Of a stretch of DNA of 64,000 bases, positions 13,201-23,484 are shown one piece after another. This DNA is from Antitrichia curtipendula (taxonomy: Eukaryota > Streptophyta > Bryopsida > Hypnales > Leucodontaceae), in the NCBI GenBank assembly GCA_951230915.1, contig OX579634.1, positions 12,302,725-12,366,724 of the forward strand. The letters are read 5' to 3'. The notes under the pieces are model-generated. The model saw nothing but the letters and a program-made list of their open reading frames with translations. It did not search any database and was not told where the DNA came from. The number at the start of each line of letters is the position of its first letter. Positions within the stretch are counted from its first letter, which is position 1. Position numbers and translations under genes: made by a program.

Positions 13201-13560
13201 AGTGCTTGGAATTCTGTCCGGATGAGTCTGTCGTTGTAGTAAGAGAGGAAGGTGGAGGTTTCCTGAGTGACCTACTGGTGGGGAGTGATGTCCAGACTAG
13301 TTGTGAGGAAGATTCCGCATCCAGGCTTTGGTGTTTGTTTTGTGTTTGTTTTATATTTCTTTTGAGTGAGACTTCAATCACTATAATCCATTGAGGGGTA
13401 GGATTTACGCTTCCTTCCTAAATTCAAGAGCGGAACCCTCTGGATAAGAGGTTAAACTTCTACTTTCAGTTACTAAAAGACCAGGGTACAGATCCGGATT
13501 CGGAAGAGGAACAAGGTTTGGACACTCCTTCCGGTTCCGCATCCGCATTTCAGAGAAATA
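13200..13560 (+). repeat. Dispersed repeat, inverted copy at 43210-43500
   Basis: This stretch is recognisably the reverse-oriented relative of 43210-43500. Shared landmarks in order are TGTGACCTCCTAG-like GTGACCTACTGG, TTGTGAGGAA, ACTTCAATCAC or ACTTCAGTCAC, GGGTAGG, and GGTTTGGACACTCCTTC. Short translated patches also agree (GGGFLSDLLV against GNGFLCDLLV). The arrangement looks like the end of a retroelement, but I could not define LTR edges or a family. Confidence 0.55.
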
Positions 13561-14574
13561 AGTAGTTACTATAGACAAGGAGAGGCACAGGATGATGACA
13601 CTCCTCCATGTCTAGTGAGGTTGTATGAAATTATATAAGATAGAAGATACAGTAATTTTGGAGTAAGGGTGTCAAAGAGGGTGTTTCCGGGATTCCGTTC
13701 CGGATCCTCTTTGTCTTGGTTTGTGGTTCCGGATCCCATTCCGGTAATTTTGAGGAATCTGCAGTTAAAGTCCTTTGGAAACGATACACAGGTCATCTTG
13801 GGTGTTTTGTCGTTTAAAACACCTAAAGGTAGGATTTGTGCTTCCTTGTGCTACGACACCCTCGGACCGACTTAGCCATGAATTGCCACATTCATGGTGG
13901 AATTTAGCCCCTTCAGGCCTATGTGACTTGAATCCTCCAAATCTAACCGTTTCGCTCTTTCTACCTAATTTAGGGCCAGGTTTGGTGGGATTCTAAGTCT
14001 AAACACAAATCTAGACCAAATACTATAATGGGTATATTACAACCTTATTTTGGTTCTACACTCTTTTTATGGCTTTTTGGATATTTTTTTTAACTTTAAA
14101 TTGCAAATTTCCAAAAAAATAATTCTACGAGTTCCAAGTGACAAATTGGGAGCTCACAGGCTGTGATAATTTTAATGTTTGTAAAGGCTGTTTCCCACCA
14201 GTTGGCAAGGGCGGTTTTATTTGGATTTGGCAGGAACCATGTTTGGCGTGCATACACACCGTCTTGAATTGGTAAATTCCGATCCTACTTGGAGGCTTAG
14301 CTAGCAGACGTTTGCACTGTTGTTTTGAGAAGTAGTGGTCAACTAATATTTTAAAGAGCAATACTTACAGACAATAATAATGTAGGATCGTCAATTTTGC
14401 AGGATGTAGATTTTGGAGCTTTAAGAACAATTTGAGATAATAGCCACTTGGGAGAGTAATTAAATGCGGGACTATGTTGTAACGACTTGAAAATTCTTTG
14501 TGGCAAACTGGAAGGGAGATCGTAACTAAATCTTGGCGAACTTGACCTTTTTAAGTACAAAAAAAGATTACAAG
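13561..14574. other. Intergenic DNA, no recognised feature
   Basis: It contains a patch rich in TTCCGG and GGATCC-like words (13680-13750) that continues the flavour of the preceding repeat. The left flank of the next element (14521-14574) is nearly duplicated at 17271-17337. No gene seen. Confidence 0.4.
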
Positions 14575-16446
14575 AATTACACTAATAATTAGCACCTAAT
14601 CCTTGGAGGGATCCCTCTATCGGATTTTTTGTCCAAATTGGACGCATGATATACCATCAAAAAGCTCTCGACAATACCTTTCCAATGATATATTATAAAG
14701 CATATTTAAGTCGTCAGACGGGCAATTGGACGGTCGGTTAGATGAATGGACGGTTGAGTCGACCTCAATCTTTGGAAGGATTTCACCGTCGGAGTTTCTG
14801 TCCAAATTAGATGCATAATATACCATTGGAAAGCTCTTCACAATACCTTTCCAATGGTATATTATGAGCCATATTTTAGTCGTCGAACGTTCAGACGGTC
14901 GGACGACCTGTCTGCTCGACAATCCGGAGTCCGACGGCCTGTCCGCGCGACCGCTTGTCCGCTCATCAATCCGGAGTCTGACGGCCCATCTGACCTCGCG
15001 TCCGACTAGCCCTGCGCCCCCAATCTTTGGAAGGATCTCATCATCGGAGTTTTTGTCCAAATATGACTTATAAGATATCATTGGAAAGCTCTCAAGAATA
15101 CCTTTCCAATGGTATATTATAAGTCGTATTTTAGTCGTCAGACGTTCAGACGGTTGGACGTCCTGTCCGCTCGACAGTCCGGAGTCCGACAACCCATATG
15201 CGCGGACGCGCTGTCTGCTTGAGAGTCCGGAGTTTGACGACCTGTCTGCGCGAACGAGTCGTCCGATCTCTCGTCCGATCTCTCGTCCGACCTCAAATTG
15301 GGCACATAATATACCTTTGGAAAGCTCTCAATAAGAGCTTTCCAATGGTATATTATGAGCTATATTTTAGTCGTCGGACGATCAGATGGTCTCACGATTG
15401 ATTAATTTTGAGCTACATTAAACTACATTAGATTACATTGAAGTGCTTAAAGCATTTTTAATAGCATCCCCTAATACAATAATAAAATAGTATAATTGAT
15501 TGTATTATATTTAGATTGTTTATTTTGGTGTTTCAAACTATCAATGCATTTTACAACAAAACTTAAAGAAATACTTTAGGTTATAATTACATGTTCTACT
15601 TTGTACATTGGTACATAATAATTGATGAAGAAAACAGAGAACACATTGGAAACATAAATGCATAAATCTGTGAGGTTCATATGTGCTATATTTTTATAAT
15701 GATATTTAAAGGGAATTGAAGGCCAAATATATTTCGCTCATTGCACCAATGTTTCTGGTAAATAATGTAAGGTTCAAAGTTTAGGGTTTAGGATATAGGA
15801 TTTAGGATATAAGATCTAAGGTATAGCATTTAGATTATAGGCTTAAATTCGTAAAAGAATAACTTCAATTATCCTTATTTGCATACATTAATGTATAGTA
15901 GATGCTTATAGCATTGAATAGCAGTCTTTGAAAGCAAATTTGTGCTTTTGAGAATCCAATGTTTTCAGTAGAAGAAGACAATTGGGCGGACGACAAAATA
16001 GTTGTTATGCAGAAGGTTGGCTAGATGGGCAAGCCAAGAAGTTGGACGCAAAGCTAGGCAGGTGGACACGAGGTCGGACGAGAGGTCAGACGGGTGGTCG
16101 GACAAGCGGGCTGAGGCGGACGAGCGGTCAGCCGTCCAACGACTAAAACATGGCTCATAATATACCATTGAAAAGGTATTGTTAAGAGCTTTCCAATGGT
16201 ATATTATGCGTCTAATTTGAACAAAAACTTCGACGGTGAGGTCCTTACAAAGATTGAGGTCGACCGAGTTGTCCGTCCATCTGGCCGGCCGATCGTGTGA
16301 CCGTCCGACGACTTAAATATCCCTTATAATGTATCATTGGAAAGGTATTGTTGAGAATTTTTTAATGGAATGTCATGCGTCTAATTTGGACAAAATTTCA
16401 ACGGTGGAATCCCTCCGAGGATTAGTTGCTAATCATTAGTGTAATT
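14575..16446. mobile_element. Non-autonomous TIR element with hairpin and GACG-rich subterminal repeats
   Basis: The left end reads AATTACACTAATAATTAGC and the right end, read on the other strand, AATTACACTAATGATTAGC. Homology continues inward (ACCTAATCC, then GGAGGGAT, GTCCAAATT and ACGCATGA). Both halves hold hairpins of the form ATACCATTGGAAAG facing CTTTCCAATGGTAT (14811-14870, 15066-15125, 15305-15360, 16150-16210, 16330-16375), alternating with GTCGGACG-type minisatellite. The middle (15400-16140) is AT-rich and unique. The TIR contains CACTA, and subterminal repeats in both orientations are a CACTA habit, but the flanking trinucleotides (TTA and TAA) are not a duplication. I therefore leave the superfamily open. 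No coding capacity. Confidence 0.65.
15775..15845 (+). repeat. Degenerate TTTAGGG-like interstitial telomere-type motif
   Basis: AGTTTAGGGTTTAGGATATAG is followed by further TTTAGGATATAG-like words. The same kind of patch recurs at 38460-38500, 41775-41800 and 42675-42725. In three of these (not 41775) it is followed by minisatellite, so it appears to travel inside this element family rather than mark a telomere. Confidence 0.5.
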
Positions 16447-17270
16447 TTTCTCATTTTCAGCATTCTTGGAGTTATTATCTTCACTTAAGAAGATTGAGTT
16501 CATCATTTTTCAATTAGGTAGGTGAATTTTATTAGTCTATTCAAATTTCTAGATAGAATATTTAATTTATATTGCTAGTTTTTTTAAGGTATACAAAACT
16601 AAATTATGACTTTCTTGGATATGGAACATTCTAAGTATCGAGGGTGGGTATCCTGGCCATATACTGCCTACCACAATAAGTGATTTATTCTACCTTGGAC
16701 AATGTATTGTAACTCATTGCAACTCATTTTACATACATTGTGGATTTTTTCAAAATTTTACGACACACATTTTAACATATATTAATGTCGTCACACCTAA
16801 ATTTGATATTTAAGTCAATGTTATATTCTAAAATCTTAAACGATGTTATTTTGTAGAATGGATACCTTGAAATTAATGATTGGAGTAAGTATGTCATACT
16901 TTAATAATTACAAGTAGGTTTCATCTTTAGAAATATTTTTTCTTAACTTCACAAAAAAATTTAAATACTATTGTCAATATCAACTAATAGGACCAAAAAT
17001 CTTAACATAAATAGAATTATCAATATATGCCACAATCTTAAAGCCAAAGAAATGTGGTAGCAATAAGAAATAATGCATGTACAAATGATTTTATAATTAG
17101 AAAGTTAAAATATTTTTATAATCTAGGAGATTACAATACTAATTACATTAATGATTTTAATATTGGTTTAATTGAGAGGTGGAAAAAAAATATGGTTAGA
17201 GTCTTGGTAATATATAATTTAAATCAAGCATACAAAGGTTCTGATAATCCAATTGCAAGCAAGCCACCCA
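16447..17270. other. AT-rich intergenic DNA
   Basis: No repeat boundary or gene recognised. The small open frame at 17054-17275 is Asn-rich, as expected of AT-rich DNA, and is not credible as a gene. Confidence 0.4.
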
Positions 17271-18290
17271 TCTAACTAAATCTTGACGAAATTGACCTTT
17301 TTAAGTACAAAAAAAGATTACAAGATTACAAGAATTACACTAATAATTAGCACCTAATCCTTGGAGGGATCCCACCGCCGAATTTTTTGTCCAAATTGGA
17401 CGCATGATATACCACTGAAAAGCTCTCGACAATACCTTTCCAATGGTATATTATAAGGCATACTTTAGTCGTCGGACGTTCAGACGGTCGGACGGCCTGT
17501 CCGCTCGACAATCTAGAGTCCGACGACCTGTCCACGCAAACGGGCCGTCCGATCTCTTGTCCGACCTCAAATTGGACACATAATATACCTTTGAAAAGCT
17601 CTCAATAAGAAATTTTCAATGGTATATTATGCGCTATATTTTAGTAGTCGAACGGTCACACGGTCGAACGACTGATCGCCTGTCCGACCTCGTGTCCGAC
17701 CATCCTTCCAACCCCAATCTTTGGAAGGATCTCATCATCGTAGTTTTTGTCCAAATTGGACGCATAAGATACCATTGGAAAGCTCTGGAGAAGACCTTTC
17801 CAATGGTATATTATGAGCCATATTTTAGTCGTCGGACGTTCAGATGGTCTGACGGCATGTCCGCTCGATAGTTTGGAGTCTGACGGCCCGTCCGCGCGAC
17901 CGCTTGTCCGCTCAACATTCTGGAGTCCGACGGCCCATCCGACCTCGCGTCCGACCAACCTTCCGACCCCAATCTTTGGAAGGATCTCACCATCGGAGTT
18001 TTTGTCCAAATTGGACGCATAAGATATCATTGGAAAGCTCTCGACAATACCTTTCCAATGGTATATGATGAGCCATATTTTAGTCGCTGGACGTTCAGAC
18101 GGTCGGTCGGCTTGTCCGCTCGACAGTCCGGAGTGTGACGACCCGTCCGACCTTGCGACCGACCATGCGTCCGACTCCAATCTTTGGAATGATCTCACCA
18201 TCGGAGTTTTTGTCCAAATTGGACGCATAATATACTATTAAAAAGCTCTCAACAATACCTTTCCAATGGTATATTATGAGCCATATTTTA
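17271..18290. repeat. Truncated second copy of the hairpin element, tandem modules of about 0.2-0.26 kb
   Basis: Bases from 17271 repeat the flank at 14521, and the TIR with CACTAATAATTAGC recurs at 17338. From there the sequence is a tandem series of modules: CCAATCTTTGGAAGGAT, GTCCAAATTGGACGCATAA, the ATACCATTGGAAAG hairpin, TTTTAGTCGTCGGACG, then GACG-rich minisatellite. Module starts fall near 17713, 17969 and 18177. No right terminus matching the left TIR was found, so the copy is truncated or fused to the next block. Confidence 0.65.
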
Positions 18291-18845
18291 GTTGTTGGAC
18301 GTTCAGATGGTCGGACAACTAACCGCTCAACGGCTTGTTGTTCCGACGGCCCGTTTGCGCGTCCGACGGCCCGTTATTCCGATGGCTCGTCCGTGCATCC
18401 GACAGCCCATCCGCACGTCCGACGGCTCGCCCTTTCGACAGCCCGTCCGCGCGTCCGACGGCTTGCTATTCCGACGGCCTGGCCGTGCGTCGAACGGCTT
18501 GCTGTTCCGACGGCTCGTCCGCCGGCCCGCTCTTCCAACGGCCCATCTGCTCGTCCGACCGCCCACTTTTCCGACGGCCCGACCACGCGGACGGGCCATC
18601 TGACCGTCCACTGGACGATCGACCTTAAAAAGCAGGTATGTCAAAAGACGTCCAGGGTTCAGCGCCCATGTTCGTGGGACATCCGGACGGATGTCCAAAC
18701 GTCTGGACGTCCTGTCCTCCAGCTGCCGTCTGACGAACGGTAACCACCGTGTCCACTGCATTGCCTACGTCCGTTGCATACAAACATCTAGACGTCCAAT
18801 TTTTGGACATGATTTGCCCCGAGACATTCAAATCCGTCAACCCTG
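18291..18845. repeat. GACG-rich minisatellite ending in a possible CAGGGTTG terminus
   Basis: Loose tandem repeats on GTCCGACGGCCCG run from about 18300 to 18600, then less regular CGGACG and GTCCGG words to 18845. Read from the right on the minus strand, the block begins CAGGGTTGACGGATTTG, similar to the CAGGGTTGTC ends at 57576 and 63783. The last 200 bases resemble 39430-39560 in inverted orientation (CAAATCATGTCCAAAAAT against CAAATCACGTCCAAAAAT). Open frames here in every frame are by-products of the repeat. Confidence 0.55.
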
Positions 18846-19030
18846 CCCATGGTGTATCTAAGATCGAAATGGTAAAACCAGAATTTCAATGAAGCAATAT
18901 GACTGCATTGTCCTTAGCAAAGATAGAGAAGACGGTTCAACATATGTTCCAAAGTAGAGGAAAATTAAATGTACATCACTTTTATAAATTTCAGACGTTC
19001 TATTGCACATGCATAAACTCTCAAGCAAAT
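18846..19030. other. Spacer between minisatellite block and Harbinger pseudogene
   Basis: Short unique-looking DNA, no feature recognised. It could be 3' flank of the Harbinger element. Confidence 0.3.
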
Positions 19031-19795
19031 CTACATAGGAGTAACTTGTTGCTTGACAAGGAAGAAGTCGAGCTCCCTTCGCTTTCTAATTCCGTCGACA
19101 AAAGAGCTGTTGTTGGGAGTGGCCTCCTCTAGCACGGCACCAACAGCTGCATCATTGTTCCCTTCTAGTTCCACCACAAAATTCTCTTCACAAAGAACAT
19201 GAAAGAGTCACTCCACGTCTTCATGACATTGTTTGAATAGCATGTTGTGTAAAAGTGTGCAACAAATAACCACGTATGGAAGGAAAATCACATTTAAATC
19301 CAACTTGGTGTGTAGTTCTTTGAAGGACTACTTCAACAAAGCAAATGCATTCTCCATGATGCCTCTGCCTCAAGATAGTCTTTTGTTAAAAAGAGAACTT
19401 GCCCGTGCTGATGAGGGACCATAAGCCATGGGAGTACATAGTAACCACCATCACCAAGAAGGGAAGGTGAAAAACCTTCAAAAGTGTGTGCACCTTTCCA
19501 TAGCGCATTCATTTGCCCTCTATGGTACAACATCGATCTTTATAATACACATGAGTCGTTCGCTGACGTACGAATCCAAGCAATGCTTCGAACTATCTAC
19601 CACAACATGGCAGCTCATGGAGTAGCCACCAGACTTGAAGTAGTAATAGTCGTTGACATTCTGTTTTGGTTTTGCAATTGGAATTGGAATGTGTGTGCTG
19701 TCAATATCTCTAAAAAAGCCAAGTAAGCCATATAAACAATGGAAATCTACAACTATGGTAGGAATTTGCGGTCCCGTTGGCCTTAACCTTTGAAG
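19031..19795 (-). pseudogene. PIF/Harbinger-type DDE nuclease (DDE_Tnp_4), degenerate
   Basis: Reading the minus strand from about 19795: LRPTGPQIPTIVVDFH, then RDIDSTHIPIPIAKPKQN (the IDGTHI motif with the first catalytic Asp), DYYYFKSGGYSMSCHVVVD and CLDSYVSERL. After a frame change come LLGDGGYYVLPWLMVPH (second Asp region) and, after another frame change, FNKRLS, GRGIMENAFALLK (catalytic Glu region) and LDLNVIFLPYVVICCTLLHN, with a tail ending at a TAG at 19031-19033. Stops occur at 19328-19330 and 19208-19210. This nuclease cuts at TWA targets in PIF/Harbinger elements; the partner Myb-like gene was not seen. The N-terminal part of the protein is missing, and the 5' side meets a TTAA-type element at 19783. 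Confidence 0.8.
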
Positions 19796-22033
19796 GCTTT
19801 TTTTATTTTGTCAAAAATCCGTTCAAACGTCATTTCTAGTGTAAAGAGCAAAGAATTTTAAAATATTATTTTTACATATCTAACCATAGGATCTTGTAGT
19901 AGACTAGTATGAAAATGTATAGAAATAATTTCATACAATTTGATCGCATGTATTGCAAGATAATTGCATTCAAAGTGAAGAAATTATGTTTTGGGGAGCA
20001 CAATGCAAAAAAAGTTATTAAATTTTTTTTAATAAAATATATTTTAATATACATGGAATGTTTAAGAAAAAATTATTGAGATGTTTTGGAGTGTTTTCTA
20101 GACCAATCTTTCTATTAGAATTGATGTATTCCAACTCCATTTTAAAGTTATTAACTATTTAGGTATTATTTCTATCTTTTATCTATTTTTGTTTAACAAT
20201 TTTTTTAAGATATCTACTTTTGTTTATCAAATTGTTGTTGTTTGAATTTTTCACATAGACTTGACTCAATTGTATATTACAAAGATTTTTTACCTCATAT
20301 TAGATTTTTTAATTTTGTATTGGAAATTTTTGAATTAAGAAGATTCAAACTCCTATAACCTTGTCTTGTATGAAAATGAACAAAATAAAGTTATTTTTTT
20401 ACTTTCAACGCTAATATTGTAGCATCCTAGCAAATTGATCGCTAAATAAATAATTAAAAGTGTAACTGCATTTAAAAAATTATTGATCTAATTGTCCAAA
20501 ATTATTTTATTTATATATATTCAACTCACTTCATACAGTCTTGCATTATTTTTTTGTCAATAACTATAAACATGCATTGCGAATTTTTTGTCTCACCATT
20601 TTAACCATACTAAAGTACAAATTCTCACAACAAACCATAGCTCTCACATGCAACAACCCCTAATACTTAACCCCTAAAGAACCAAGCTACATTTTTTGGC
20701 AACATAGAAATTTTGGGTAGATACATGTGACTAGTGATTTCCATATTTTTGGCCCAAGTTTTAATAGAAGGTGTGGACAAGGAAAATCTTTCATGTGCAC
20801 TAAATTTCAGGACATTTTAAAATATGAATAAAAAGTTATGGCCTAATATGTGGTTTGTTTCTCAACTCGGGCAATCCGGGCAAATCTGAAAAAATAACTT
20901 CTTTTTAAAATAAAAATTTGAATTTGCTTTTAAAGATTTTTATTTATATATAAAAAGCTTTGAATCATTCCATATTGATCAATGAATCAAAAGTTATGAG
21001 GTGTTTAGTTTGCAGGCAGTTATAGATTCTCTACTCTAAAATAAACTTTGAAATCCTTTATTTAATTCAATTTTTTTTTAAATTGGAAAAAAATAAAAAT
21101 AAACAACTTGTAGATTGTTTATTACAAGATTACAACCATTGGGATTGACATTTTTCAACTCCATAAATAAATTGTTAAGAATTTAGTATTTTGAATCATT
21201 ATCTACATCTTTCTACCTATTATTTTTTTCCTATATGTTGTACAATTCCAAATGATCTGAAAATTCTCAAGCATGTAATCAACTTGCCTTGAAGAATGAA
21301 TCCAAACAAGCACCACCATTTTGTATATTTTTTCTTACAAATGTGATCTTCGGAAGTGCAGCTGCCTGATTTTTCACAGGGCCAAAATAAGGGATTTTAT
21401 CACTTCAAATGCTAATATCCTGCAATCTACATGGTGGAAAATCTTGAAATTTTTTCCACATCTTCTCAAACCAACATGCTATAAGATCCTATGGTTACAT
21501 GTTCCCCAAAATGATATTTAAAAAAAATTGGTACTTGTACTAAAAATGACAGTTTTTGAACGTTTTGGGTGATAATATAGTCAAGAAACTTTAGGGATCA
21601 ACAAGACCCTCACACATATGATAAAGGTTTTAGGATTTGGAGGTCAAGACAAGGCTTGAAGTAAATGGGGACGCTTTAGATGAAAAAAACAAAACTATCT
21701 AAATCTTTTTTAAACAATATGGATGAGTACCTAACTAATTTTAATTATATTTTAAAACTATCTAATTTTAATATATTACCTTCTTGGTTGCTTAATATTT
21801 TTTTACACTTTAATTAATTATTGGATAGAAACTTGCCCAAGCTCCTAGGAAGCTACAGTATCTTGCAATCTACATTGTCAAAATGAAATTTCTTCTACAT
21901 ATTTGCAAACTAGTCTAGTGCAACATTACACGTTTTGTTATGAAAACAATCAATTTTTAAATTTTTTGCTCTTTACACTAGAATGCCAATTTTGGGAGTG
22001 TTTTTTTGATAAAATATAAGGTAGAACAACTCA
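19787..22033. mobile_element. Nested, degenerate TTAA-flanked MITE family copies
   Basis: TTAA at 19783-19786 is followed by CCTTTGAAGGC, the left end of the family best seen at 29418. The next 250 bases match that copy (CATTTCTAGTGTAAAGAGC, then GGATCTTGTAGTAGACTAGT). The inverse of the same end occurs at 21840-22033 (CTCTTTACACTAGAATGCC), next to ATTAA. Between them sits a complete inverted family copy at 20671-21597. The outer pair may be one element opened by the inner one, or two truncated copies. No coding capacity. Confidence 0.5.
20671..21597 (-). mobile_element. TTAA-type MITE, about 927 bp, inverted relative to the copy at 29418
   Basis: Left flank TTAA (20667-20670) then CCCCTAAAGAACC; the right end reads AAACTTTAGGGA followed by TCAA (21598-21601). 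Internal landmarks match the copies at 27236-28006 in opposite orientation (a patch around CTTGCCTTGAAGAATGAATC, and TTTGCAGGCAGTTATAG). The length is close to the 922 bp of the copy at 29418. Confidence 0.6.
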
Positions 22034-23027
22034 TTAAGGTCAAAAGACCCATCACGAACACCTAAAGAATGATTCCATTACAACTTTTTCTCAATATATA
22101 AGATTTGGGCCACAATCAATGTCTTAGGTGATAGTGATCAAGTGATTAGTGACAACAAGAGGAACTTCCAACTTTTAAGATTAAATTCATATAGGAAGTG
22201 GGTTATTTACGCCTTTATGTTACAACCATGTTATAAAATATTTGTAATTGCTTTAATTGAGTAAGATGAGCATCATGGATATAGTTTTTGTTTGTTTTGG
22301 GGTAGTCTAAAGACTCTTTGGGGTTATGAAAAGTAGCACACTTTAAAATTCATAACAAATTTATGTTTTGTCAAAAAAATAGAATTTCAACTATTCTTGC
22401 CCTTTCTTAAACTTGTCCTTATGTGGAGAATTTTTTTTCACATTTTTTAATGGTATGAAGGCAAACTAGTAATTCTAACTATAAGGTTGTATGCTCTAAA
22501 AGCAACCCACTCCCTCAAATCGATCCCATTTTTAGTTGGAGAATGGAGATGAGGTGATCCTTATATGAACCACTTTAGCAACTAAATGAATCAAGAAAAT
22601 TTTATTTTTGTATTGCAAGAGTCAATCATTGTCTTTGATTTTGGCATATCCCTTTACAAGTTGCAAGTGGACGGATTTTGGGAGACCTATGGTCACAAAT
22701 AGGTGTCTATGTCCCGAATCTTTGAAAATTTATAAGTAATTCAAAAATGCTTGGAAAAATACAAAACCACTTGTGTTAGGTTCCACATCTATTTTCTTTC
22801 TCTGAAAAATGGTCTAAAAATATTTCTGTCCACTAAAGCCTATGAAAAAGGTGGCCCAGCCCTTAAATGGTTGTTTATTGTAACCATTTAAGAGCATACT
22901 ACCTTAATGGATTGTTCTACCTTAGTCATAGTCCTTGAGGGATTAAAATATGACTTGGAGTTTTCTGTAATTTAACAATAAGCTTCTGAAGTTAGATTTT
23001 TCAGTTTTTGTTTGTTTGTTCACGTAG
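22034..23027. other. AT-rich intergenic DNA
   Basis: No gene or clear repeat boundary recognised. Confidence 0.3.
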
Positions 23028-23484
23028 CTACACCAAAGATGATATTTAGTGTTGAGTGACATTTAGTGTTTTTACCCCCCTACTAGCTACAACACTAAAT
23101 CTGAACTTGTCCACAATTAGTGTTAGACTTGAATGTGCCGGCTGCAAACTTCAGAGCCTTGTAACTTTTTCAAAAATTCTTCAAATCAGGAAAATGAGAT
23201 GTTTTTCGGCATCTACAAAAACTGTAGATGCCGAAAAACATCTCATTTTCCTGATTTGAAGAATTTTTGAAAAAGTTACAAGGCTCTGAAGTTTGCAGCC
23301 GCCTAGCCCTAATCGGTCCGATTCTGTCCGTGAACAGTGATATTCCGTCTGATATGACAACTCTGGTTCACATTTAGTGTTTGAATTGACATTTAATGTT
23401 ACTTACTTTCATAGGGTAATTGGCTTTTAGTGTATGCCTTCGTATTTAGTGTACAAGACACTAAATATCATCTTTTGTGTAGTG
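23028..23484. mobile_element. Small TIR element (MITE) with ATTTAGTG subterminal repeats and perfect internal palindrome
   Basis: The right end reads, on the minus strand, CACTACACAAAAGATGAT, and the left end CTACACCAAAGATGAT. Both are followed by several ATTTAGTG words, about eight in either orientation across the element. CACTACA-type ends with short subterminal repeats suggest a CACTA-like non-autonomous element, though the left end has lost its first bases. Its centre holds an inverted repeat with two 78-base arms (23140-23217 and 23223-23300) around a 5-base loop. No coding capacity. Confidence 0.65.
23140..23300. repeat. Perfect 78-bp palindrome, 5-bp loop
   Basis: The left arm starts GGCTGCAAACTTCAGAGCC and ends CGGCATCTACA; the right arm is its exact reverse complement over all 78 positions by my reading. 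If transcribed, either strand would fold into a long hairpin RNA. The surrounding transposon sequence is far more diverged, so this palindrome is young, maintained, or an artefact of assembly. Confidence 0.85.

Noticed and set aside
14577..16444. CACTA-type 3-bp target duplication around the TIR element
   Set aside because: The flanking bases are TTA and TAA, not a direct duplication, and the terminal repeat itself may extend outwards to AATTACACTA.
14617..18228. Two minus-strand frames of about 190 residues with repeated SDSGLSSGQ-like units
   Set aside because: They are translations of the tandem hairpin and minisatellite modules, with no family resemblance.
18276..18761. Overlapping open frames of 70-155 residues rich in Arg, Pro, Ser and Ala on both strands
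   Set aside because: They are by-products of the GACG-rich minisatellite, which is open in most frames; the products are simple repeats.
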